Below are positions 8,296 to 15,136 of a DNA stretch of 64,000 nucleotides, piece by piece. The position numbers and the translations under genes are program-made. The notes beneath the pieces were generated by a model, which worked only from the letters and a program-made list of their open reading frames with translations, made no database searches and was not told where the DNA came from. The DNA lies in the NCBI GenBank assembly GCA_965229005.1, contig CBDDIP010000002.1, positions 1,488,001-1,552,000 on the forward strand. The letters are read 5' to 3'. The DNA is from CBDDIP01 sp965229005 (GTDB taxonomy: Bacteria; Actinomycetota; Acidimicrobiia; Acidimicrobiales; Ilumatobacteraceae). The first letter of the stretch is position 1, and every line of letters starts with the position of its first letter.

Positions 8296-8892
8296 GTGCC
8301 GACGCACGCGGCGGTAAACGTGTTCGACGCAGCGGGCGAGTTGGTAGGCAACCAGCTTTTAGCGTGTCGATGAGCGTCAAAAGTTCTCCTCGACCCGTCG
8401 AGCTGGGACCCCTCGGCCCGCAGTTCAACGCTCGTCCAGTGGGTCGACACCTCAGCCGTGCTCGAGACGGGTCGCAAGCTGCTGGCTGTGCTGCGACCGC
8501 GACGCAGGTGGGAGACCGACCTCGGTGTCACGGTGGGCTCGACCCGGGCAACGAAGGGCGGCCAGTACTACTTGGGCAATCGTGACCGCCCGGTCGGCGT
8601 GTCGCGCCGCTTCGAACTTCTCGCCGACGACGGACTGGGTCACTAGAGCTGCCACTGGTGGGGCGGCCGCGACACTCCGTTCAGTGTCGACGTCGACGTC
8701 CATCTGATGCCGACGCTGATCTGGGCTTCAGTCTCGGTCAGCCTGCGGTCTGGCGATGCGGTCGAGCACGACGGGACGATGTCAGACGCTGCGTTCGAGT
8801 CGTCCGCTCGGGTCCTCGCGCTGGGACCGGTGCTCATGGCCGTGAACTTGGGTGGCCCAGGAGCACGACGTAGGGGCGGGGTCAGGGGGTGA
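8296..8892 (+). pseudogene. decayed ORF with two in-frame stops
   Basis: This roughly 600-bp stretch has no intact gene, but one frame (from a GTG at 8296) has protein-like composition throughout and G/C-rich third positions, broken only by TGA at 8371-8373 and TAG at 8644-8646 before a final TGA at 8890-8892. The middle piece (91 codons) includes STLVQWVDTSAVLE and KGGQYYLGNRDRPVGVSRRF; the last piece includes FSVDVDVHLMPTLIW. I cannot name the parent family. The 3' end runs 11 bp into the convergent decarboxylase gene. Alternative: three unrelated short ORFs; the shared frame argues against this. Confidence 0.45.
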
Positions 8893-10255
8893 ACGTCGCC
8901 ATGTCGTCGAGGACGGCGTCGAGGGCGGCGGGGTCGGTGCGCGGGTTGACGATGCAGACGCGCATGACGGGGTCGCCGCGCCAGAAGGTGGGGACGATCA
9001 GCACGACGCCTTCCTTGGCCCGGCGCTTGCTCCAGGCGCTGTAGTCGTCGAGGGTCCAGCCGACGCGCTCGAACAGCACCACCGACAGCTCCGGCTGCAG
9101 CACGAGGCGGAACTCGGGGCGGGCGTCGACCGACGCGGCGAAGGCGTGGGCGGTCGCCAACGTGGTCTCGACGGCCTGGGCGTACGCCTCGGTGCCGTAG
9201 GCAACCAGCGAGAACCACAGGGGCAGACCACGTGCACGCCGGGACAGGTGGTAGGCGTAGTCGCACGGGTTCCACTCGCCACGGTCGACCGCGTCGAGGT
9301 AGTCACCATGCTGCGCGTGCGCGGCCGCAGCGGGCACCGGATCGCGGTAGACGAGCGCTGCGCAGTCGTAGGGCGCGAACAGCCACTTGTGCGGATCGAC
9401 GCCGAAGCTGTGCGAGCGCTCGATGCCGTTGAACAGCGGCCGCGCCGAGGGCGCGCACAGCGCGGCGAGCCCGTAGGCGCCGTCGACGTGCATCCACAGT
9501 CCGCGCGCCTCGCACACGTCGGCGATCGCGTCGAGATCGTCGACCATGCCCGCGTTGGTCGTGCCACCCGTGGCGACGACGGCGAACACGGTCAGCTCGC
9601 CTGTGTCGTCGTTCGCGGCGAGCGCCGCCTCCAACGCCGCACCCGTCAACCGACCACGTTCGTCGGCGGTGATCTCGACCAGCTCGACGTCCATCACCCG
9701 CGCCGCGGCGCGCACGGAGGCGTGCACCTCGCGCGTCGCGGCGATGGCGAACCGGGCTGCGCGGCCGTGCGCTTCGACGTGCACCGCCCGCGCTGTCACG
9801 AGCGCGGAGAGGTTGGCCGCCGAGCCACCGGACAGGAACACGCCGCCGGCGCCCTCGGGGTAGCCGGCCAGGTCGGCCAGCCACCGCAGCGCCTGGTTCT
9901 CCGCCGCGATGGCTCCGGCGCCACCCTCCCAGGTGCCGCCGAAGATCGACGACGTGCTGACGACCAGATCGAACATCATCGACGCCAACGACGGCGCGGC
10001 TGGTACGTAGGCCAGGTTCATCGGGTCGTCCATCGGCCGGCACGCGGGCAGCAGCACGTCGCGGAACAGGTGCATCGCCTCCAACGCCCCGGCCCCCTCC
10101 GCCCGCACGGCCCCGGCCAGCTCGGCGACCAGCTCGTCGCGAGGATGCGCGCCCCAGTGCGGATCCTTCGGGATTCGCAGCCGCTCGATGGCGTAGCCGA
10201 TCACCGAATGGGCGAACAGATCGGTCTGCTCGTCCCAGATGTGCATGGAGCTCAT
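8882..10255 (-). CDS. PLP-dependent group II amino acid decarboxylase
   Basis: 457-aa protein of the aromatic-L-amino-acid/glutamate decarboxylase family. The PLP lysine lies in SFGVDPHKWLFAPYDC, the aspartate that pairs with the pyridine nitrogen is in WMHVDGAYG, and the glycine-rich GVFLSGGSAANLSAL binds the cofactor phosphate. It should decarboxylate an amino acid to the amine, but the substrate (aromatic, Glu, or another) cannot be read. It follows the desaturase gene by 21 bp in the same direction, so the two are probably co-transcribed. Confidence 0.88.
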   Translation of the reverse strand: MSSMHIWDEQTDLFAHSVIGYAIERLRIPKDPHWGAHPRDELVAELAGAVRAEGAGALEAMHLFRDVLLPACRPMDDPMNLAYVPAAPSLASMMFDLVVSTSSIFGGTWEGGAGAIAAENQALRWLADLAGYPEGAGGVFLSGGSAANLSALVTARAVHVEAHGRAARFAIAATREVHASVRAAARVMDVELVEITADERGRLTGAALEAALAANDDTGELTVFAVVATGGTTNAGMVDDLDAIADVCEARGLWMHVDGAYGLAALCAPSARPLFNGIERSHSFGVDPHKWLFAPYDCAALVYRDPVPAAAAHAQHGDYLDAVDRGEWNPCDYAYHLSRRARGLPLWFSLVAYGTEAYAQAVETTLATAHAFAASVDARPEFRLVLQPELSVVLFERVGWTLDDYSAWSKRRAKEGVVLIVPTFWRGDPVMRVCIVNPRTDPAALDAVLDDMATFTP

Positions 10256-10276
10256 CCGGCGAACGTATCGCCGCCG

Positions 10277-11275
10277 CTACGCACCCGGTGAACGAGGCAC
10301 GCGCAGCGCCCGCCAGATGGCGAGGTAGCTGCGGTGCTCGATCGTGTCGTCGACGTACCCGGCGGCGCGCAGCTCACGGTGCAGCTCGGGCAGGTTGCGG
10401 AACGGCACACCCGAATCGACGTGGTGGGCGAGGTGCCAGCCGATGTTGTACGGCACGAGCATGAACCGGGCGGGCGCGTGCTGGCGCACCGAGTGGGTGG
10501 TCTCGCGACGATCCTTCGAGCGCTGCATCCCGCCGTGCTCGGCGATGCTGCGCAGGCGGTTGATCACACGCCACACCGTCAGGTACGGACCGAGCCAGAG
10601 CACCGGGTACAGCCACCAGTGACCGCTGGCGATGCTCGCGCCGAGCAGCAGCGCCTGCATCGCCAGGATCTTCCACAGCGTGTGCCTCGACCGCTGATCC
10701 TTCGAGCGGGCGTTGGACAGGAGCTGGCGCATCAGCTTGTAACCGGTCTGCCCGGTGGCGTCGCGGACGAGCTTGCGACGGAAGCTGGCGGCGCCGATCG
10801 GGTAGCCGGCGTAGAGGGGGATGTCCGGCTCGTCCGGCCCGAACTCGTCGCGATGGTGGGCCATGTGCACGCGGCGATAGGCGTCGGTGGACGTGAAGGC
10901 CGGGTAGCCGAGCAGCCACCGACCGACGAGGTCGTTGACCCGCTTGTTCGAGAACAGCAGGCGGTGCGCGGCCTCGTGCATCAGCGAGGCGAACTGGGCG
11001 AACGTGCGGCCCATGAGGAGGAAGGTCAGCGGGAGCACCCACGGCGACCACCGCACCGACACCCACACGATCGCCGCGGTCTGGACGTAGAGGCCGAGCA
11101 CGGACAGCGCGTTGCGCCACGACGGGATCCGCCGCAGCTGCTCGCGCACCGCCGGAGCAGGGCGTCCGTCGGGTCGGATCCGGTCGGATGCACGCATCGC
11201 CGGCAGCGCGACCGGCACCATGCCCGCACGCGTGCCCGAGGCCGTGCCAGCAGCCGTACGCGGAACCGTGCTCAC
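10277..11275 (-). CDS. membrane fatty acid desaturase
   Basis: About 332-aa integral membrane di-iron desaturase. The three histidine boxes are HEAAH, HMAHH and HLAHH, in the order and spacing of acyl-lipid desaturases, with hydrophobic segments (VLGLYVQTAAIVWVSV; WVLPLTFLLM; WWLYPVLWLGPYL) between them. It should introduce a double bond or hydroxyl into acyl chains in the membrane. The GTG at 11275 gives the longest sensible N-terminus; an ATG at 11221 (314 aa) is also possible. Upstream partner of the decarboxylase gene. Confidence 0.9.
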   Translation of the reverse strand: MSTVPRTAAGTASGTRAGMVPVALPAMRASDRIRPDGRPAPAVREQLRRIPSWRNALSVLGLYVQTAAIVWVSVRWSPWVLPLTFLLMGRTFAQFASLMHEAAHRLLFSNKRVNDLVGRWLLGYPAFTSTDAYRRVHMAHHRDEFGPDEPDIPLYAGYPIGAASFRRKLVRDATGQTGYKLMRQLLSNARSKDQRSRHTLWKILAMQALLLGASIASGHWWLYPVLWLGPYLTVWRVINRLRSIAEHGGMQRSKDRRETTHSVRQHAPARFMLVPYNIGWHLAHHVDSGVPFRNLPELHRELRAAGYVDDTIEHRSYLAIWRALRVPRSPGA

Positions 11276-11359
11276 GTCCGCAGCGTATCCGTGAGCAGCG
11301 CAGCAGGCCCGAGCCGCGTGACATGATCCGAACGGGCATTGGGACGGGAGGCAGCGGGG

Positions 11360-11980
11360 ATGAGCATGGACGGACCGGGCGCACCCGACGCGGGTGGGCC
11401 ACCACCGAGGTCGACGCCGATCGACGCGGTGATCGCCGGCGAGACGACCTCGGCCGTCGTGGACGCCGCCGTCGGCACGTCGGCGATCGCCCCCGCCGAC
11501 GTTGCCACCAAGCCGTTGGGCAAGCCGTTCCGCGGCGGCAACTACTCGTTCACCGCGGTGCTGATCTCGGGGATGCTCGTGCTCACGTCGAGCTACGGCC
11601 TGTCGATCCTGACGTCGGGCAGGAAGCAGGCGGACGGCTCGTCGCAGCCGGCCGGCGTGATCATCGGCTTCATCGCCTACTTCGTGCTGGCGCTGTTCTT
11701 CACGTGGCGGATGGCTCGCGCCAAGGTGCTGCTGGGCGAGGAGGGGCTGACGGTGGTGAACATCGTGCGCACCCGTCGCATCCCGTGGGCCGACGTCAAC
11801 GCGGTGACGGTCGTCAAGCGACGGGTGAAGTCGACCTACGTCGGCAAGGTCGTCATCAACACCGTGCACGGCGATGTGCGTGCGACGGCCGGGACGATCT
11901 ACTGGTCGAAGCACGAGCAGAAGCTCGCACCGCTGCAGGACGCGTGCACAGCGCATGGCAAGCGGCTGTTCGTCCAATGA
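11360..11980 (+). CDS. membrane protein with PH-like domain (first of tandem pair)
   Basis: 206-aa protein: an Ala/Pro-rich N-terminus of about 60 residues, two membrane segments (TAVLISGMLVLTSSYGLSIL and GVIIGFIAYFVLALFFTW), then a C-terminal beta-rich domain that looks like a bacterial PH (bPH) domain, with EEGLTVVNIVRTRRIPWADV. The ATG at 11360 has a GGGAGG site 7-8 bases upstream. Its stop overlaps the start of the next gene (ATGA), whose product shares the same core. Function unknown; small two-span bPH proteins are common in actinobacteria. Confidence 0.75.
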   Translation: MSMDGPGAPDAGGPPPRSTPIDAVIAGETTSAVVDAAVGTSAIAPADVATKPLGKPFRGGNYSFTAVLISGMLVLTSSYGLSILTSGRKQADGSSQPAGVIIGFIAYFVLALFFTWRMARAKVLLGEEGLTVVNIVRTRRIPWADVNAVTVVKRRVKSTYVGKVVINTVHGDVRATAGTIYWSKHEQKLAPLQDACTAHGKRLFVQ

Positions 11981-12444
11981 CACCGACGACGTTCCGCGGC
12001 AGCCAGTGGAAGTTCGTCGTCGGCCTCACGACGATGCTGTTCGCGGGCGTCGTCATCATGGGCATCGTGTTCGGAGCAGCGGACCGACACGACGAGGGTC
12101 AGTCGCCCTTCCCGCTCGCGCTTCGGATCGTCTTCGTCGTCGCGGCCGTGGTGGCCGCAGTCGCGATCTGGCGGTTCTGGCGAGCCAAGGTGGTGATCGG
12201 TGAGGACGGGTTGACCGTCGTGAACGTCGTGCACACTCACGTCATCGCCTGGAGCTCCATGCGCACGCTCGACGCGACGTTTCGCGCCGACCGCGGCGGC
12301 GGACTCGGCAAGGTCGCCATCGGGACGAACCAGAACGACGTGCCGTTGGCAGCTGCGGCCGTCAACTGGAGCTCGCGTGTCGCCGACCTCGCGCCACTGG
12401 TCGCGGCGTGCGAAGCACACGGCGTGCTGTGCCGCGTTCGCTGA
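11977..12444 (+). CDS. membrane protein with PH-like domain (second of tandem pair)
   Basis: 155-aa paralogue of the preceding protein without the long N-terminal extension. Two membrane spans (FVVGLTTMLFAGVVIMGIVF and ALRIVFVVAAVVAAVAIW) are followed by GEDGLTVVNVVHTHVIAWSSM, which aligns with the same stretch of the upstream protein. The ATG at 11977 lies in an ATGA overlap, so the two are translationally coupled and may form a heteromer (inference). No catalytic motif is visible. Confidence 0.75.
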   Translation: MTPTTFRGSQWKFVVGLTTMLFAGVVIMGIVFGAADRHDEGQSPFPLALRIVFVVAAVVAAVAIWRFWRAKVVIGEDGLTVVNVVHTHVIAWSSMRTLDATFRADRGGGLGKVAIGTNQNDVPLAAAAVNWSSRVADLAPLVAACEAHGVLCRVR

Positions 12445-12493
12445 TCACCTGAACGTCGGACCTCCGGCGCGCCGCACTGCTAGACACGTGGCC

Positions 12494-13327
12494 ATGCGCC
12501 TGCGTCGACCGCCGAAGCTGCCCACGCACCCGGCGCCGCCGGTGGCAGTGGCGAGCATCCTCGACTCGTACACGCGTGAGGCGCCGTCGGCGCAGCTCGC
12601 CGTCGACATCTTCGCCGGCGAGTGGACCACTGCGCTGCCACCGGAAGCCGGGGCGACCGCCGGGTCCATCGCGTTGTACGCCGACCCGCGCATCGAGTTC
12701 TTCATCACCCAGGCCGGTGGCGTCGACGGCCGATCGGTGCTCGAACTCGGACCGCTGGAGGCGAGCCACACCTACATGCTCGACCGGGCCGGCGCGTCCG
12801 TTACGGCGATCGAGAGCAACAGCCGGGCCTACCTGAAGTGCCTGATCGCCAAGGAGCTCCTGGGGCTGACGCGCAGCGCGTTCCAGTTCGGCGACTTCCT
12901 GCCGTACCTCGAGACGACCGACCAACGAGTCGACCTGCTCGTCGCCAGCGGCGTGCTCTACCACGCTCCCGATCCGGTGCGCACGCTCACGGCGATGGCG
13001 CGTGTCAGCGACCGCATCGGGTTGTGGACGCACTTCTTCGACGATGCGGCGATGGCGGCCAACCCCGGGTTCGAGCGCCTGTTCGACGCACCCTTCCAAC
13101 GCGAGATCGGTGGGCGGACACTCGCGCTGCACCGCCGCAACTACCTCGAGGCGCTGGAGTTCCAGGGCTTCTGCGGCGGGCCCGAGGAGTCGGCCGTGTG
13201 GATGGAGCTCGACGGCCTGTGCGGCGTGCTCAACGACCTCGGCTTCGCCCGCATCGAGATCGGCTTCGACGACCGCGACCACCCGCACGGCCCGAACGTC
13301 CTCCTCTACGCCGAACGCCCGACCTGA
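12494..13327 (+). CDS. class I SAM-dependent methyltransferase
   Basis: 277-aa methyltransferase-like protein. The SAM-binding motif I is SVLELGPLEASHTYML, followed by an acidic ribose-contact residue in VTAIESNSRAYLK and a post-motif region VDLLVASGVLYHAPDP; this last stretch resembles tRNA/lipid methyltransferases of the DUF1698 kind. The ATG at 12494 is chosen because a stop lies just upstream at 12481-12483 in another frame and the N-terminus is then short and basic. The substrate is unknown. It is separated by 49 bp from the PH-like pair and converges on etfA with only 3 bp between stops. Confidence 0.8.
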   Translation: MRLRRPPKLPTHPAPPVAVASILDSYTREAPSAQLAVDIFAGEWTTALPPEAGATAGSIALYADPRIEFFITQAGGVDGRSVLELGPLEASHTYMLDRAGASVTAIESNSRAYLKCLIAKELLGLTRSAFQFGDFLPYLETTDQRVDLLVASGVLYHAPDPVRTLTAMARVSDRIGLWTHFFDDAAMAANPGFERLFDAPFQREIGGRTLALHRRNYLEALEFQGFCGGPEESAVWMELDGLCGVLNDLGFARIEIGFDDRDHPHGPNVLLYAERPT

Positions 13328-13330
13328 CCG

Positions 13331-14284
13331 TCAGCCGCGACGGCGGGCGATCTCGGCGCTGATCGCCGGCACCACCTCGTGCAGATCGCCGATGACCGCG
13401 TAGTCGGCCTTCGTCACCATGTTCGCCTGCGGGTCGGTGTTGATGGCGAGGATCTTCTTCGACGCCATCGCCCCGACCCAGTGCTGGATCGCGCCGGAGA
13501 TGCCGCAGGCGATGTAGATGTCGGGAGCGATGCGTGTGCCCGTCTGCCCGACCTGATCGGTGTGGTTGCGCCATCCGTTGTTGGTGACGGCGCGCGAGCA
13601 GCCAACGACGCCGCCGAGCAGCGCGGCGAGCGCCTCGAGCGGAGCGAAGCCGTCGGCCGAGCCCACGCCGCGGCCGCCTCCGACCACGACCTGTGCGGTG
13701 CCCAGCGTGACGCCCGCCGCGCGCTCGACGCGATCGACGACGCGAGTCCGCGTCGCCCTGTCGGTCAGCACGGGTGTGAACGGACGTGCTTCACCTGCTC
13801 CCGCCAGCGCGACCGGCTCGACGTGGTGGTGGGCGAACGTCAGCAGCGCGACGGGTGCGTCGAGCGTCGCCTGCTCCAGCAACGAGCCGCCCCATCGAAC
13901 GCGAGTGATCGCCATCGGTTGCCCGGCGACGGCGTCGAGGCAGTTGGCGGCCATCGGCAGATCGAGCGTCGCTGCAGCATGCGCCATCACCTCGTTGCCG
14001 ATGTCGGTGCCCGTGGCGACGACGGCCGTCGCACCCGTGGCCGTGATGCACTGGGCGAGGACGTCGCCCCACGCCTCCGGTGCGTAGTCGGTCAGCGCCT
14101 CGTGATGCGCCTGGTGCACGACCGCCGCGCCGTGCCCGGCGAGCACCTCGTCCAACCCGTCGGCGGCGGCGCCGATGGTGAGGGCGTGCACGTCGCTGTC
14201 GAGCGAACGGGCAGCCGTCAGCGCTTCCAACGTCGCCGTCGCCAGCGAGCCACGGTCGTGCTCGACGAGCACCAGCACGGTCAC
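13331..14284 (-). CDS. etfA: electron transfer flavoprotein alpha subunit
   Basis: 317-aa EtfA, which holds FAD and passes electrons from flavin dehydrogenases to the quinone pool through ETF-quinone oxidoreductase. The C-terminal FAD-binding domain is clear: VVGGGRGVGS, then DQVGQTGTRIAPDIYIACG, ISGAIQHWVGAMASKK and AINTDPQANM. It starts with a GTG in a GTGA overlap (14281-14284) with etfB. The next gene upstream of the pair is a dimethylglycine-dehydrogenase-like flavoprotein, a known type of ETF electron donor. Confidence 0.95.
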   Translation of the reverse strand: MTVLVLVEHDRGSLATATLEALTAARSLDSDVHALTIGAAADGLDEVLAGHGAAVVHQAHHEALTDYAPEAWGDVLAQCITATGATAVVATGTDIGNEVMAHAAATLDLPMAANCLDAVAGQPMAITRVRWGGSLLEQATLDAPVALLTFAHHHVEPVALAGAGEARPFTPVLTDRATRTRVVDRVERAAGVTLGTAQVVVGGGRGVGSADGFAPLEALAALLGGVVGCSRAVTNNGWRNHTDQVGQTGTRIAPDIYIACGISGAIQHWVGAMASKKILAINTDPQANMVTKADYAVIGDLHEVVPAISAEIARRRG

Positions 14285-15051
14285 TTGAGCACTCCGAGCT
14301 CGGCGAGCAGATCGACCACGGCGGCAGCGGCCGCGGCTCCATGGCCGAGCACGGTCGTCTCGGTCGCCTGCTCGGCTGGTGCACGCAAGCCGACGAGCTG
14401 CTGGCCGCCCGGCTCGGCAGCCGGCGTGATCGACTCGATGGCCACCTTCTTCGAAGCCAGACGGCCCTTCAACGTGGGGTAGCGCGGCAGGTTGATGCCT
14501 TCCTTCACGCCGACCACGGCCGGCAGCGGTAGTTGGTGCACCTCCAAGCCGCCATCGGTCGGGCGCTCGATGCGAGCTGCGCCGTCCTCGATCGAGATGC
14601 CCTTGGCCCCGTTGACCATCGGACGGTCGAGGGCGCGAGCAACGCGTACGCCGACCTGGAACCCGCCGGAGTCGGCCGACTCGTTGCCGAACAGGATGAG
14701 ATCGAACGCTCCGCGTTCGGCCTCGATCTCGCGAACCGCGGCGGTGATCGCCCGCGCCGTGCGCTGCGCGTCCCAGTCGCTGTTGTCGGTGGGCAACAGC
14801 ACGGCGTGCGCCACGCCGACGCTGGCCGCGTAGCGCAACTGGTCCTCGGCCTCCGTCGGCCCGAGCGTGAGCACCGTCGCCGAACCGCCGTGCGCCTCGA
14901 CGAGCTGCACCGCGGCCTCCACCGCGCACTCCTCGTGCGGGCTCGTGGTGAACCCGAGGAACGCGGTGTCCACGGCCAGCCCGTCGGCCGTGACGTTGAT
15001 CTTCGCCCCCGGCGCCGGCACCCGCTTCACGCACACCAAGACGTTCGTCAT
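14281..15051 (-). CDS. etfB: electron transfer flavoprotein beta subunit
   Basis: 256-aa EtfB, the partner of EtfA in the ETF heterodimer. It starts with MTNVLVCVKRVPAPGAKI, typical of the subunit, and carries the AMP-binding region ADSGGFQVGVRVARAL and the ELPAVVGVKEGINLPRYPTL-like segment (here LPLPAVVGVKEGINLPRYP). ATG at 15051. It lies 85 bp after the demethylase gene in the same direction; the gap holds a copy of the 3' repeat element, so transcription may be reduced between the two. Confidence 0.95.
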   Translation of the reverse strand: MTNVLVCVKRVPAPGAKINVTADGLAVDTAFLGFTTSPHEECAVEAAVQLVEAHGGSATVLTLGPTEAEDQLRYAASVGVAHAVLLPTDNSDWDAQRTARAITAAVREIEAERGAFDLILFGNESADSGGFQVGVRVARALDRPMVNGAKGISIEDGAARIERPTDGGLEVHQLPLPAVVGVKEGINLPRYPTLKGRLASKKVAIESITPAAEPGGQQLVGLRAPAEQATETTVLGHGAAAAAAVVDLLAELGVLK

Positions 15052-15060
15052 GCTTGGGCC

Positions 15061-15126
15061 GTCATCTCGGTGCTCGCTGCGCTCGCCTGCCGTGCTCGCT
15101 CGCGAGCTCGCTCACCCGAACTCCAG
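15061..15126 (-). repeat. dispersed 3' element, copy A
   Basis: A 66-bp sequence on the minus strand that begins CTGGAGTTCGGGTGAGCGAG and ends with GAGCACCGAGATGA. Near-identical copies are at 30491-30556 and 51353-51417. This copy starts 10 bp after the stop of the flavoprotein-GcvT gene and has the same orientation as that gene. Its middle differs slightly (GAGCTCGCGAGC, itself a palindrome). Confidence 0.8.
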
Positions 15127-15136
15127 ATTCGCTGGC

